Positions 36,995-46,418 of a stretch of DNA of 64,000 nt are shown piece by piece (within the stretch, counting starts at the first letter, position 1; each line of letters opens with the position of its first letter). Origin of the DNA: Geothrix sp. SG200 (lineage in GTDB: Bacteria; Acidobacteriota; Holophagae; Holophagales; Holophagaceae); the NCBI RefSeq assembly GCF_022808935.1, contig NZ_JAKZFR010000004.1:1-64000 (forward strand), read 5' to 3'. Both the position numbers and the translations under genes were made by a program. Under the pieces are notes generated by a model. It was given only the letters and a program-made list of their open reading frames with translations, was not told the DNA's origin and did no database searches.

Positions 36995-38464
36995 TCACCC
37001 CACCCGCTCGTGGGGCAGGGTGGGCACCGGGGCGTACACGGTCATGTGCGGGTCGTACATGTAGAGGTTGGCCACGCGGCCGGTGTAGGCGCAGGCGAAC
37101 TGCTGGAGCTGGTCGGCGAAGCGGGTCGGCTCGTCCCGGTCCCGGAACATGGGGCCCCAGGTGGGGTTGAAGGCGGCCTCCACGGACTTCGTGAGGGCGT
37201 CCAGCTCGAGGCTATGGATCTCGGCCCGCCGCTGGAGCGCCTCTGCGCTGCTGGCCAGGTGGGCGGCCTCATGGTCCAGGGCGACGGTGGCCTCGGCGCT
37301 GAGGCGGGGGCCCAGCACGTGCCGCCGCACCCGGTTGCGCTTCCACTGGTCCATGAGCACGGAGGCCCGGCGGAGTGTGCGGCGGCGGATGGTCTCCAGG
37401 CGGAGCATGTCCCGCATGTCGTGGTTCTTCGCCTCCAGCAGCTGGATCTCGTGCTCCAGCTCCGGCACCAGCAGCAGGGTCCGCCAGGAGGCGTTCTTCT
37501 TGGATCGGAGCACGTCGCCGTAGATGTGGTCGCCCACGTAGAGGATCTGCTCGCCCTCGGCCCCCAGTTGGGCCTCCAGCCAGGCGGCATGGCCACCGGT
37601 GTAGCACCGGGGCTGCCCTTCGATGGCCGCGGGAGGCGGCGTGTCGAGGAAGAAATCCGGCTTCCGGCTGCTCACCACGATCAGGTCGAAGTAGTCGGTC
37701 CAGCGGGGCCGGGCTTCGTCCTGGCCGTCCAGCAGGTGGCCCAGGACGCCCGCGGTGAAGCTCCACTCACTGTTGGTCAGGAGGAAGAGCTTCTTTCCCT
37801 CCCGCTTGAGCCGGTCCAGGGCCAGGGCCAGCTGGGGATCCCTTGGGATGAAGAAGTCGCGGTGCTCGAGGATCTCCCCTTTCATCTCCCCGTTGCGGTG
37901 GGCGGTGTCGATGGCCCAGCGCACGTCATGGAAGATCTGGAGGTAGTTCCCGGCCTGAAGGATGCCCTGGTCGAAGCCGTCCACCATCCGGGCGTAGAGG
38001 TAGCCCTCGGGGATCTCGAACAGGGTGTCGAGGTTGCGGAAGCCCTTGGCGGAGGTGGACAGCCGGCGGCGGCCATAGACGGCGTCCAGCTCCGGCCGGG
38101 GCAGGATCCGGGTGCCGTGGCAGGCGCGGACCACCTGGCGCTCGCGGTTGAGCTTGAGCACGTTGCCGCGGAGTCCGTCCAGCAGCAGGCCGCGCACGGC
38201 GAAGGCCGGGTCGTAGCCGATCTCCAGGAGCCACGGCGAGTAGCCGCGGTCCCGCGCCAGCAGGCGCACCGCTTTCTTGAAGGCCAGCTCGTCGATCTCC
38301 GGCGCCCGGTAGCGCGCCAGGGTGTGGTCCATGTCGAAGCCGATGGCCCTGATCTCGCCCAGAGGCAGGGTGCGCAGGGCGAAGAGCTTGTGCTCCGGCG
38401 GCAGCCGGTCCTCTCCGTCCAGCAGGGGCGGCGCGGCCAGCAGGTCGGGGTCCCAGGCGGTCAT
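36995..38464 (-). CDS. HAD-family 5'-nucleotidase (cN-II-like)
   Basis: The 489-residue protein belongs to the HAD-IG 5'-nucleotidase group: motif I is AIGFDMDHTLARY (near residue 40) with the catalytic Asp pair; motif II is FLLTNSEWSF; and motif III/IV is YVGDHIYGDVLRSKK. These enzymes dephosphorylate nucleoside monophosphates. The length is usual for the group, and the enzyme is cytoplasmic. It is 29 nt downstream of the FAD oxidase gene on the same strand. Confidence 0.9.
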   Translation of the reverse strand: MTAWDPDLLAAPPLLDGEDRLPPEHKLFALRTLPLGEIRAIGFDMDHTLARYRAPEIDELAFKKAVRLLARDRGYSPWLLEIGYDPAFAVRGLLLDGLRGNVLKLNRERQVVRACHGTRILPRPELDAVYGRRRLSTSAKGFRNLDTLFEIPEGYLYARMVDGFDQGILQAGNYLQIFHDVRWAIDTAHRNGEMKGEILEHRDFFIPRDPQLALALDRLKREGKKLFLLTNSEWSFTAGVLGHLLDGQDEARPRWTDYFDLIVVSSRKPDFFLDTPPPAAIEGQPRCYTGGHAAWLEAQLGAEGEQILYVGDHIYGDVLRSKKNASWRTLLLVPELEHEIQLLEAKNHDMRDMLRLETIRRRTLRRASVLMDQWKRNRVRRHVLGPRLSAEATVALDHEAAHLASSAEALQRRAEIHSLELDALTKSVEAAFNPTWGPMFRDRDEPTRFADQLQQFACAYTGRVANLYMYDPHMTVYAPVPTLPHERVG

Positions 38465-38493
38465 GGAGCGAGTCTACTCCCGGGACATGCTGA

Positions 38494-39834
38494 TCAGATG
38501 ACCTTGCCCGGATTGAAGAGGCCGCTGGGATCCAGGGCCTGCTTGAGGGCGCGGAGGGCCCGGATCTGGCCGGGGTCGGACAGGGCCAGGAAGGCGTCCC
38601 GCTTGGCGAGGCCGATGCCGTGCTCGCCGCTGAGGGTGCCGCCCAGGCTGAGGGCGAGGCGGAAGAGGTCCAGGAGCTGGCGCTCCAGCTGGGCAGGATC
38701 GGCCTCGCCGGCGCCCAGCAGGTTCACGTGCAGGTTGCCGTCGCCCAGGTGGCCGTAGGTCACGCTGGGGATGGCCAGGCGCTCCAGCCCTGCGAAGAAC
38801 TCGCGCAGGCGGCTGCGGGGCACGACGATGTCCTCGCTGACCTTCTTCGGGTGGCGCTCCTTCAGGAAGGCGCTGGTCATGCGGCGCACGGCCCAGATGC
38901 CCGCCCGCTGGCGCGCGTCTGAGGCGATCTCCAGGTTCTCCGCCACGGGGCCCAGCAGGTCCATGAGGCCTTCGAGAAAGGCCTCCGAGGTGCAGCCGCG
39001 GTCGTCGAACTCCAGGATGGCCAGGGCCTCGCCGGGCAGGCGGCGGGCTTCCTCGGGGCCGTGGGCGCGCAGCTCGGCCAGGACAGCGGGGTCGAAGAAC
39101 TCGAAGGCGCTGGGCAGGTAGCCCGCGCCCACCAGGCGGCCCGGCAGGTCCAGCAGGTCCTCCCAGCGCTTCACGGGCAGCAGCAGGGTGGCGTGCTCCC
39201 GGGGCAGGGGGGTGAGGCGCAGGGTGGCGCCCACGATGAACCCGAAGATGCCCTCGCTGCCGATGAGGAGCTGGCCCAGGGCCGGGCCCGCGTTGGCCTT
39301 CACGCTGTGGATGCCGAAGGTGTGCACTTCGCCGTCCTCCAGCAGCGCGTCCACGGACAGCACCCAGTGGCGGGTCATGCCGTACTTGCAGGCGTTGGGG
39401 CCGCCAGCGTTGGTGGCCAGGGTGCCGCCCAGGGCGCAGCTCTCCCAGGAGTTGGGGTCCGGCGGGTAGAAGAGGCCCCCGGCGGCGGCCGCGGCCTTCA
39501 CGTCCCGCAGGGGGGCGCTGGCGGGGGCGCTGAGGCAGAGGTCCTGGGGCGACAGCCGCAGCTCGCCGCGCCAGGTCGAGAAGTCGACGACCACGGCCCG
39601 TTCCCCCGCGGGCACGCAGCCGCCCGCCTTGCCCGTGCCCGCGCCCCGGGGCACCAGGCCGAAGCCCTCGGCCTTGGCGAGGCGCACCAGCTCCTTGAGG
39701 GCCGCGGGACCCCTGGGCAGCACCACGGCCAGGGGCAGGCTTCCCTGCACGTGGGATTCGTCGCGACGATAGGGTTCCAGGACCTCCGGGTCAGAGAGGA
39801 CCGTGGCGTCGGGGAGGGCCGGGAACCGGGCCAT
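38494..39834 (-). CDS. FAD-binding oxidase, GlcD/D-lactate dehydrogenase type
   Basis: At 446 residues this FAD enzyme shows the PCMH-type FAD domain with VPRGAGTGKAGGCVP near 65, the ATNAGGPNACKYG motif near 140, and a C-terminal HLGDGNLHVNLL plus GEHGIGLAKRD signature of the GlcD/D-2-hydroxyacid dehydrogenase family. It would oxidise a D-2-hydroxy acid such as lactate or glycolate and pass electrons onward. No partner GlcE/GlcF is nearby. The substrate is uncertain. Confidence 0.88.
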   Translation of the reverse strand: MARFPALPDATVLSDPEVLEPYRRDESHVQGSLPLAVVLPRGPAALKELVRLAKAEGFGLVPRGAGTGKAGGCVPAGERAVVVDFSTWRGELRLSPQDLCLSAPASAPLRDVKAAAAAGGLFYPPDPNSWESCALGGTLATNAGGPNACKYGMTRHWVLSVDALLEDGEVHTFGIHSVKANAGPALGQLLIGSEGIFGFIVGATLRLTPLPREHATLLLPVKRWEDLLDLPGRLVGAGYLPSAFEFFDPAVLAELRAHGPEEARRLPGEALAILEFDDRGCTSEAFLEGLMDLLGPVAENLEIASDARQRAGIWAVRRMTSAFLKERHPKKVSEDIVVPRSRLREFFAGLERLAIPSVTYGHLGDGNLHVNLLGAGEADPAQLERQLLDLFRLALSLGGTLSGEHGIGLAKRDAFLALSDPGQIRALRALKQALDPSGLFNPGKVI

Positions 39835-39846
39835 GTCTTCGGGCGG

Positions 39847-40551
39847 TCAGGAGACCAGCGTGCCCACGGGCTCGCCCTGCACGGCGGCCACGAGGTTGCC
39901 GGGCTTGTTCATGTCGAAGACGAGGATGGGGAGCTTGTTTTCCATGCACAGGGCGATGGCGGAGGCGTCCATGACCCGCAGGCCCTTCTCCAGCACGTCC
40001 TGGAAACAGATCCGGTCGAAGCGGGTGGCGGTGGGGTCCTGCTTGGGGTCGGCGGTGTAGATGCCGTCCACGTTGGTGGCCTTCATCACCACCTCGGCGG
40101 CGATCTCGTTGCCACGCAGGGCGGCGGCGGTGTCCGTGCTGAAGTACGGATTGCCGGTGCCCGCGCCGAAGATCACCACGCGGCCCTTCTCCAGGTGGCG
40201 GGTGGCCCGGCGGCGGATGTAGCTTTCGGCCACCTTGGGCATCTCCAGGCCGGACAGGGTGCGGGTGTGGACGCCCTTGTGCTCCAGAGCGTCCTGGAGG
40301 GCCAGGGCGTTGATCATGGTGGCCAGCATGCCCATGTGATCGGCGGTGGTGCGGTCCATGCCCTTGGTGGCGCCCGCGACGCCGCGGAAGATGTTGCCGC
40401 CCCCGATGACGAGGCCCACCTCCACGCCCAGCTCCCGGATGGCCTTGACCTGGTCGGCGATCATGTTGACCACCGCGGGATCGATGCCGTACTTCTGCTC
40501 GCCCATGAGGGCTTCGCCGGAGAGTTTGAGGAGGATGCGCTTGAACTTCAT
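39847..40551 (-). CDS. pyrH: UMP kinase
   Basis: The 234-residue hexameric kinase phosphorylates UMP to UDP. It starts [17 protein letters not shown] and has the glycine-rich [12 protein letters not shown] and the [16 protein letters not shown] signature. Upstream is tsf, with a strong terminator hairpin between them, the usual rpsB-tsf-pyrH order. ATG 40551 follows GGAG. It is probably inhibited by UTP, as in the family. Confidence 0.97.
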   Translation of the reverse strand: MKFKRILLKLSGEALMGEQKYGIDPAVVNMIADQVKAIRELGVEVGLVIGGGNIFRGVAGATKGMDRTTADHMGMLATMINALALQDALEHKGVHTRTLSGLEMPKVAESYIRRRATRHLEKGRVVIFGAGTGNPYFSTDTAAALRGNEIAAEVVMKATNVDGIYTADPKQDPTATRFDRICFQDVLEKGLRVMDASAIALCMENKLPILVFDMNKPGNLVAAVQGEPVGTLVS

Positions 40552-40579
40552 GGGGACTCCGATCCGGGTGGGGGCGTAC

Positions 40580-40618
40580 CTACAAAAGGGGCGGCCGGAA
40601 CGGCCGCCCCTTTTGTAG
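40580..40618 (-). terminator. intrinsic terminator/attenuator between tsf and pyrH
   Basis: An 18-bp perfect inverted repeat (40580-40597 with 40601-40618, 3-nt loop) has a GC core and an A/T-rich outer part. It lies 14 nt after the tsf stop codon and 29 nt before the pyrH start. It could limit read-through so that pyrH is made at a lower level than the translation genes. Confidence 0.85.
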
Positions 40619-40631
40619 CAGGAAAAGGAAC

Positions 40632-41282
40632 CTACTTGGCGGCGGCGACTTCGGCGGCGAAGTTCTCGCTGCGCTTCTCGAGGCCCTCGCCCATGATGTA
40701 CTTCGTGAAGCGGCGGACGCTGAGCTTCTCGCCGATCTCGGCGGTCTTCTGGGACAGGTACTGCTGCACCGTGAGGTCGGGGTTCATGATGAAGGGCTGC
40801 TCGAGGAGGCAGACCTCCTTGAAGATGCTGTTCATCTTGCCCTCGACGATCTTCTCGACGATGTTCTGGGGCTTGCCGGTGGCCAGGGCCTGCTCGGTGG
40901 CGATGCGCTTCTCGGTGTCGAGGAAGTCCTGGGTGACCTCGTCCTTGGTGACGAAGCGGGGCGCGGGGTCGGCGGCCGCGATGTGCATCGCGATCTCCTT
41001 CACCAGGCGCTGGAAGGCCTCGTTGCGGGCCACGAAGTCGGTCTCGGAGTTCACTTCCACCAGCACGCCCACGCGGCCGCCGGGGTGGATGTAGGCCTCC
41101 ACGATGCCTTCGGCGGCGATGCGGTCGGCCTTCTTGGCGGAGGCGGCGAGGCCCTTCTTGCGCAGCCACTCGACGGCCTGCTCCATGTCGCCGTTGTTCT
41201 CCTCCAGCGCCTTCTTGCAGTCCATCATGCCGAGGCCGGTTTTCTCGCGAAGGTTCTTCACGTCATTGGCGGTGAATGCCAT
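40632..41282 (-). CDS. tsf: translation elongation factor Ts
   Basis: The 216-residue protein is the nucleotide exchange factor for EF-Tu. It starts with the [20 protein letters not shown] motif and contains [14 protein letters not shown], both strongly conserved in EF-Ts. The length is at the shorter end of the family (about 200-290). It is downstream of rpsB with an 88-bp gap containing a hairpin. Confidence 0.97.
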   Translation of the reverse strand: MAFTANDVKNLREKTGLGMMDCKKALEENNGDMEQAVEWLRKKGLAASAKKADRIAAEGIVEAYIHPGGRVGVLVEVNSETDFVARNEAFQRLVKEIAMHIAAADPAPRFVTKDEVTQDFLDTEKRIATEQALATGKPQNIVEKIVEGKMNSIFKEVCLLEQPFIMNPDLTVQQYLSQKTAEIGEKLSVRRFTKYIMGEGLEKRSENFAAEVAAAK

Positions 41283-41318
41283 GTCATCTCCTGGAATCGG
41301 GTGGGGTCTTCAGACCAT

Positions 41319-41350
41319 CAGCCATCAGCGGGCGGGCCCTCTGATGGCTG
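41319..41350 (-). terminator. hairpin between rpsB and tsf
   Basis: Inverted repeat of 10 bp (CAGCCATCAG at 41319-41328, CTGATGGCTG at 41341-41350, 12-nt loop) lies between the rpsB stop and the tsf start. No clear T-tract follows, so it may be a transcript-stabilising or processing hairpin rather than a full terminator. Confidence 0.5.
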
Positions 41351-41370
41351 ACGAATGGGGCGGAGAGGGA

Positions 41371-42123
41371 CTAGCCCTCGACTTCCATTTTTTCGGCCAT
41401 CATCTTCTTCATCTCGTCGCTGTCACCCTTGTCGCGGAAGGACTGGCGGCCCTCGAGGATGGAGTCGGCCACGCGCTCGGAGAAGAGCAGGATGGAGCGG
41501 ATGGCGTCGTCATTGGCGGGGATCACGTAGTCGACCATGTCGGGGTCGCAGTTGGTGTCCACGATGCCCACCACCTTGATGCCCAGCTTCTTGGCCTCGG
41601 TGACGGCGATGTCCTCGCGATGGGGATCGATGACGAAGAGCACGTCGGGCAGCGAGCGCATGTCGCGGATGCCGTGGAACGCGGTCTCCAGCTTGAGGCG
41701 CTGGCGGTCGAGGTTCAGCAGCTCCTTCTTGGAGAGCATGGCCGTGCGGGCGGGATCCGCCAGGGTGGCTTCGATCTCGCGGAACTTCTCGAGGCTCTTC
41801 TTGATGGTGGCGAAGTTGGTCAGCATGCCGCCCAGCCAGCGGTTGTTGACGTAGAAGGCGCCGCAGCGGCCGGCCTGCTCGGCGATGAGCTCCTGGGCCT
41901 GGGGCTTGGTGGCCACGAAGAGGAAGTTCTTTCCCTCACTGGCGGCCTTGGTCAGGAAGTTCGCGGCGGAGTTCCAGAGGCGCAGGGTCTTCTGGAGGTC
42001 GATGATGTAGATGCTGTTGCGGGCCCCAAAGATATACTTCTTCATCTTGGGGTTCCAGCGCTTGGTCTGGTGCCCGAAGTGGGCACCGGCCTCGAGGAGT
42101 TCCTTCATCTGGATGGCAGCCAT
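41371..42123 (-). CDS. rpsB: 30S ribosomal protein S2
   Basis: The 250-residue protein shows the S2 signature at its start ([20 protein letters not shown]) and the [16 protein letters not shown] and [12 protein letters not shown] segments. ATG 42123 follows GGGAGG. It is the first gene of the rpsB-tsf-pyrH group. Located on the small subunit head. Confidence 0.98.
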   Translation of the reverse strand: MAAIQMKELLEAGAHFGHQTKRWNPKMKKYIFGARNSIYIIDLQKTLRLWNSAANFLTKAASEGKNFLFVATKPQAQELIAEQAGRCGAFYVNNRWLGGMLTNFATIKKSLEKFREIEATLADPARTAMLSKKELLNLDRQRLKLETAFHGIRDMRSLPDVLFVIDPHREDIAVTEAKKLGIKVVGIVDTNCDPDMVDYVIPANDDAIRSILLFSERVADSILEGRQSFRDKGDSDEMKKMMAEKMEVEG

Positions 42124-42241
42124 GCTGGCCTCCCTGGTCAAGCGGCGGTTTCAAGAAGGACGCCGCGGTGGGATGGAAGGCGGTTTCCCGCCTCGATTCG
42201 ACCGCCCTTCCTGCAGATGCCGGGGGCGGCCCGGTGTAGCT

Positions 42242-42261
42242 CGGGGGGCCGAAGCCCCCCG
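42242..42261. terminator. GC hairpin with CGAA loop
   Basis: An 8-bp stem (42242-42249 with 42254-42261) with a 4-nt loop (TTCG on the minus strand) lies about 40 nt after the rpsI stop codon. An adjacent 10-bp repeat, 42278-42287 with 42291-42300, touches the rpsI stop codon. Either may end the rplM-rpsI transcript. Confidence 0.5.
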
Positions 42262-42300
42262 CAAAGCTTTTCCAATGCTTTTTCGGCGCAGCCGAAAAAG

Positions 42301-42693
42301 TTAGCGCTTGCTGAACTGGAAGCGGCGACGGGCGGCCTTGCGACCGGGCTTCTTGCGCTCCTTCATGCGGGGGTCGCGGGTCAGGAGACCGGCGCCGCGC
42401 AGGAGGGACTTCAGCTGCTCGTTGTAGCCCAGCAGGGCGCGGGAGATGCCCATGCGGATGGCCGAGGCCTGGCCGGCGGGGCCGCCGCCGACGACGCTGA
42501 TGACCATGTCGAACTTGCCGTCGAGGTCGGCCAGCACCAGGGGCTGGTGGACCATCATGCGGAGCACGGCGTTCGGGAAGTAGTTCTCGAGGCTGCGGCC
42601 GTTGACGGTGATCTTGCCGGTGCCGGGACGGAGGAAGGCGCGGGCGGCCGCGCTCTTGCGGCGACCGGTTCCGTAGTTCTGGGAAATGGCCAT
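42301..42693 (-). CDS. rpsI: 30S ribosomal protein S9
   Basis: The 130-residue protein shows the [20 protein letters not shown] start and the C-terminal FQFSKR, the tail that contacts tRNA in the P site. It follows rplM after 13 nt, the common L13-S9 pair. Confidence 0.98.
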   Translation of the reverse strand: MAISQNYGTGRRKSAAARAFLRPGTGKITVNGRSLENYFPNAVLRMMVHQPLVLADLDGKFDMVISVVGGGPAGQASAIRMGISRALLGYNEQLKSLLRGAGLLTRDPRMKERKKPGRKAARRRFQFSKR

Positions 42694-42706
42694 GGGGTCC
42701 TCGCCT

Positions 42707-43141
42707 CTACTTCTGGATGGTCAGGATCTGGGGCTGCTGGGCGGCCTGCTCGTGCTCGGGGCCGGCATAGACCTTCAGCTTGCGGTACATCGCCCGTCCG
42801 AGGGGGCCCTTGGGCAGCATGCCCTTGACCGCGCTCTCGATGATGCGCTCGGGGTAGGTGGCCTTCATCACCTCGGCCTTGACTTCCTTCATGGAGCCAG
42901 GCTGGGTGGTGGTGCGGCGGTAGAACTTCTGCACGCCCTTCTTGCCGGTCAGGACGGCCTTCTCGGCGTTGATGACGACGACATGGTCGCCGGTGTCGAG
43001 GAAGGGGGTCCAGGTCGGCTTGTTCTTGCCGGAGAGGACATCCGCCACGGCGGTGCTCAGGCGGCCCACGGGAATGCCGGTGGCATCCACCAGGAACCAC
43101 TGGCGCTTCAGATCATCGGCTTTCGGGAAGTACGTGCTCAT
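42707..43141 (-). CDS. rplM: 50S ribosomal protein L13
   Basis: The 144-residue protein shows the [20 protein letters not shown] start and the [20 protein letters not shown] signature of L13. ATG 43141 follows a GGAG site; the longer frame begins in the upstream leader. Together with rpsI it is a two-gene ribosomal unit. Confidence 0.97.
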   Translation of the reverse strand: MSTYFPKADDLKRQWFLVDATGIPVGRLSTAVADVLSGKNKPTWTPFLDTGDHVVVINAEKAVLTGKKGVQKFYRRTTTQPGSMKEVKAEVMKATYPERIIESAVKGMLPKGPLGRAMYRKLKVYAGPEHEQAAQQPQILTIQK

Positions 43142-43247
43142 GGCCTGCTCCGGGATCACATCAGGCTGCGAAGACACCACCCTACGGGCGGCGAGTCCAC
43201 AGAAGGGAAAGCTTATCGTTGGAGGCCGGTGGGGTCAAGCCGGGATT

Positions 43248-44327
43248 TCAGCCCTGGGGCGCGGCCAACCGCCACAGCTCCTGCGCGATGCGCGAGGCGC
43301 CCAGTCCGTCCACCAGGGCCATGCCGTCGCGCACCTGCTCCTGGCGGTTGTCCTGGCCCTCGGGACCCAGCCATTGCGTCAGCGCCTCCCGCACGATGCC
43401 GAGGTCGGCCTCGGGCCCCACGCCCAGGTCGAAGCAGCCGTTCGCCATGGCCAGGTCCGCCAGGATGCCGTGCTGCCGGTCGTTCTGGCCCCAAACCGTG
43501 GCGGGGACGCCCATGCAGAGGGCTTCGGCCAGGGTCACGCCGGCCGAACACCAGATGGCGTCGTGGTCCTGGATGCGCCGGGTGAGGGCCGGCAGGCTCC
43601 TGGCCACGGTGCAGCCCGGGAAGGGATCGCCCTGGATGCCGTTGGGGGCCAGCAGCGTGCAGGCGCCGTGCCAGCGGTCCTCGGAGGCCAGCCTGGCCAG
43701 GGTGTCGAAGGCCTTCTGCGCCAGGTTGGGACCGTCGCTGCCGCCGAAGGTGACCAGCAGCTTGTGGACGGCCAGGGGCTGGAGGGGCACCCGCTTGGGA
43801 CGCAGCTCCAGCGCGGCCTTGTCCACCACGATGAAGTTGGCGCCACGCACCACGCGGCAGGCGCCGGAGGTGGTCTCGTAGGGCCGGATCTTGCGCCCAT
43901 CCACCACCTTCACGGGATGGTCCGCCCAGCGGACACCCTCCAGGAAAGGCTGGAAGAGCAGGTCCGCCACCTCATGGGCGTCCGTGTCGTCCTCCATGAC
44001 GGCCACCCTCAGGGGGCGCAGGGCCTGGAGGAACTCGGTGCTGGTGTCCCACTGGTCCACGAGCGCCACGGCGGCGCGGGCCTTCAGTTCCGTCGGCAAG
44101 GGCGCGTGGATCGCCTCGCCCAGGTAGGTCGCCTCGCAGGGCAGGGCCTGGTCCAGGAAGGGGTGCCGGCCACCGCCCACCCGGCGGGCGCGGTCATCCC
44201 CCGAGGCGGCGATGCAGGCGGTGCCCCCGAGGGCGCGCCAGGCCTCCTGCAGGGCGATGGCGCGGGCCACGTGCCCCAGCCCGAGGCGCAGATCGGCGTG
44301 GACGCGGAGGATCAGCAGGGGGGACAT
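43248..44327 (-). CDS. PseG-like UDP-sugar hydrolase / glycosyltransferase-fold protein
   Basis: The 359-residue protein has the GT-B-like PseG/SpsG layout: an N-terminal LILRVHADLRLGLGHVARAI glycine-rich loop and a central LLVTFGGSDGPNLAQKAFDT and later SAGVTLAEALCMGVPATVWG nucleotide-binding segment. PseG removes UDP in pseudaminic acid synthesis. The other pse genes are not nearby (the DegT aminotransferase at 35.5 kb is far away), so a role in flagellin or surface glycan is only possible. It stands alone downstream of nothing on its strand. Confidence 0.75.
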   Translation of the reverse strand: MSPLLILRVHADLRLGLGHVARAIALQEAWRALGGTACIAASGDDRARRVGGGRHPFLDQALPCEATYLGEAIHAPLPTELKARAAVALVDQWDTSTEFLQALRPLRVAVMEDDTDAHEVADLLFQPFLEGVRWADHPVKVVDGRKIRPYETTSGACRVVRGANFIVVDKAALELRPKRVPLQPLAVHKLLVTFGGSDGPNLAQKAFDTLARLASEDRWHGACTLLAPNGIQGDPFPGCTVARSLPALTRRIQDHDAIWCSAGVTLAEALCMGVPATVWGQNDRQHGILADLAMANGCFDLGVGPEADLGIVREALTQWLGPEGQDNRQEQVRDGMALVDGLGASRIAQELWRLAAPQG

Positions 44328-44423
44328 GATCCCGAGAGTCTAGCCCAGCCTGTCAAGCGACGGGAGGGACGATCTTTCCCGGAGGGCGCGGTTCTGGAAT
44401 GCTGGTTCAGACCCCCATCGGAG

Positions 44424-45116
44424 ATGACCGTGTCCGCTTCCAACCTGCCCCAGGCTCCCGGCGCGAGCACCGCCAAGACCACCGGGATCCTTTCCATCGT
44501 GCTCGGCGTGCTGTGTCTGCCCGTGGGGCTGGTGCTGGCCATCGTGGCCCTGGTCCAGCACAACAAGGCGAAGAGCGCCTTCGCCGCGGCGCCGGGCGCC
44601 TACGAACCCGTGGGCAACGTGGGGCTCGTGACGGCCATCATCGGCCTGGTGCTGCCGGTGCTCCTCGCCATCATCGGGATCATCGCGGCCATCGCCATTC
44701 CCGCCCTGCTGGGCCAGCGGGGCCGGGCCCGGGACAAGGCCGCGATGGCGGCCCTGACCGGGACCCTCTGGAATCTGACGGCCGAGTACGACCGCCAGGT
44801 CGAGGCGCACGCGCCCCCGTCCGCGATTCCAGGGGCGCTCGAAGCCAAGCTGAAGGATCTCGGCCGCGAGGCCCGGAATCCCTGGAATCCGGCAGCGCCG
44901 CCCTTCGTCTACACCATCGGCGTGGTGGAGGGGGCCGATCCCGAGACCCTCGCCTCACTCGTCCGAGCCCGGGCCACGGAGAAGGGGACGCCCGTCTTCC
45001 TCCTGGCCCCACCAGATCCCGCTCAGGCCCGCCAGGGGTGGTTGGCCGGGGCCGTGCGCCTCCAGCAGCCGATCAACGGCGAGTCCGTGTACACCAAGAC
45101 CGCTCCCCTGGACTGA
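44424..45116 (+). CDS. DUF4190-like membrane-anchored protein, copy 1
   Basis: About 230 residues with two hydrophobic helices near the N-terminus: ILSIVLGVLCLPVGLVLAIV (about 22-41) and a second around 70-95, linked by a short polar loop (VQHNKAKSAFAAAP). The helix pair has the DUF4190-type layout, and the tail (about 100 to the end) is polar. GTG at 44430 is a good alternative start since GGAG lies 6 nt before it. It sits 3 nt before the paralogous second copy. Function unknown. Confidence 0.75.
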   Translation: MTVSASNLPQAPGASTAKTTGILSIVLGVLCLPVGLVLAIVALVQHNKAKSAFAAAPGAYEPVGNVGLVTAIIGLVLPVLLAIIGIIAAIAIPALLGQRGRARDKAAMAALTGTLWNLTAEYDRQVEAHAPPSAIPGALEAKLKDLGREARNPWNPAAPPFVYTIGVVEGADPETLASLVRARATEKGTPVFLLAPPDPAQARQGWLAGAVRLQQPINGESVYTKTAPLD

Positions 45117-45119
45117 CCG

Positions 45120-45833
45120 ATGAGCGATCTCTCCCTGCTTCCCGCCCCCGGCGCCAAGGCCGCCAAGGTCTGCGGCATCCTCTCCATCGTCTTCGCCCTC
45201 ACCTGCGTGGGCCTCCCTGTGGCGCTCATCCTGGGCATCGTGGCCCTGGTCCAGCAGGCCAAGGCGAAGCGCCTGGCCAAGGCAGACCCCGAGGGCTACG
45301 CACCGGTCCCATCCACGGGCCTGGTCACGGGCATCATCGGCCTCGTGCTGGCGGCGCTGATGCTGCCCGTCATGGGCATGGCAGCCGCCTTCGCCGTTCC
45401 CAGCGTGATGCTCTACCGGGAGCAGGTCCGGAATACGGCCGTCCAGCACCACCTCGACCGGGCGAAGGCCAAGGCTGAAGCCGCCGTCCTGGAATGGCAG
45501 GCCCGGAATCCTGGCCAACCCGTGCCCCAGGAAGCCCTCATTCGGGATCTCCTCCGGGATCCGGAGCTGGCGGCCCTGAGGAACCCCTTCGATCCCCAGA
45601 GCCCGGCCTTCCTGGGCGGCGAGACCGGCCCCGGCGGCGCGGTGATGATCCATCCGGACCGCAGCGAGGAAGGGGGCGTCACCACCTGGTCCGTGAAGTT
45701 CCGGGCCGAGATTCCTCGGCGGAACGAGCAGCGCGTGCTGACGGCCGAGGTCATCACCCACACCCAGGAGCAGGTGCAGGGTCGCACCGAGGACGGCTGG
45801 GAGGTGGTGAACCCGCCGGCAGCCCAGAACTGA
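45120..45833 (+). CDS. DUF4190-like membrane-anchored protein, copy 2
   Basis: The 237-residue paralogue of the preceding gene: same helix pair (VCGILSIVFALTCVGLPVAL near 16-35 and VTGIIGLVLAALMLPVMGMA near 68-87) separated by VQQAKAKRLAKADPEGYAPV. The C-terminal polar domain differs more than the membrane part, suggesting divergence after a tandem duplication. The tail after helix 2 resembles the stalk of pilin-like proteins but no prepilin peptidase site is clear. Role unknown. Confidence 0.75.
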   Translation: MSDLSLLPAPGAKAAKVCGILSIVFALTCVGLPVALILGIVALVQQAKAKRLAKADPEGYAPVPSTGLVTGIIGLVLAALMLPVMGMAAAFAVPSVMLYREQVRNTAVQHHLDRAKAKAEAAVLEWQARNPGQPVPQEALIRDLLRDPELAALRNPFDPQSPAFLGGETGPGGAVMIHPDRSEEGGVTTWSVKFRAEIPRRNEQRVLTAEVITHTQEQVQGRTEDGWEVVNPPAAQN

Positions 45834-45836
45834 GGG

Positions 45837-46418
45837 TCAAGGAAAGGGGTGGCCCTCGGCGAAACCGGGTTGTGGGGCGTCGATCGACGGCGCCTGCGCC
45901 ACGGGCCAGCCGTCGGCGAAGTAGGCCTCCTTGTACCGCACGTAGCGGGTCCAGACGCTGGCCACGAGCTCGCGCTGCTGCTCGCTGAGGGGGCCCTTCA
46001 CCCTGGCGGGCCAGCCGGCCACCAGGCTGTGGGGGGGCGCCTGGAGGCCCTCGCGCACGAGGCTGCCCGCGGCCACGAGGCAGCCTTCGCCGATCTCGGC
46101 GCCGTCCATGATCGTCGTGCTCATGCCGATGAGGGCGCCCTTCCGGATGGTGCAGCCGTGCAGCATCACGTTGTGGGCGATGCTGACCTCCTCCTCGATG
46201 AGCAGGGGCCACTTGCCATTGGTGACGTGGAGGCAGCAGGCGTCCTGGATGTTGGTGCGAGCGCCGATGCGGATCCAGTTCACGTCGCCGCGGATGGCGC
46301 AGTTGAACCAGATGCTGGCGTCGTCGCCGATGGCCACATCGCCCAGCACCAGCGCGCTGTCCGCCAGGAACACGCGCGAGCCGAGCTTGGGAACCATGCC
46401 TTGGAAGGGGCGGATCAT
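45837..46418 (-). CDS. gamma-carbonic anhydrase family protein
   Basis: The 193-residue left-handed beta-helix protein has the three metal-binding histidines in the right pattern (H64 in CCLHVT, H82 and H87 in AHNVMLHGC), plus RGDVNWIRIG and NIQDA motifs. Trimeric gamma-class enzymes hydrate CO2, though many such proteins are inactive. ATG 46418 with GAGG is preferred; the longer frame includes the structured repeat upstream. Convergent with the DUF4190-like pair. Confidence 0.9.
   Translation of the reverse strand: MIRPFQGMVPKLGSRVFLADSALVLGDVAIGDDASIWFNCAIRGDVNWIRIGARTNIQDACCLHVTNGKWPLLIEEEVSIAHNVMLHGCTIRKGALIGMSTTIMDGAEIGEGCLVAAGSLVREGLQAPPHSLVAGWPARVKGPLSEQQRELVASVWTRYVRYKEAYFADGWPVAQAPSIDAPQPGFAEGHPFP

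Noticed and set aside
42278-42300. 10-bp inverted repeat at the end of rpsI as terminator
   Set aside because: On the rpsI strand the T-rich arm comes first and no T-run follows, so it does not look like a standard terminator; noted only beside the GC hairpin at 42242.
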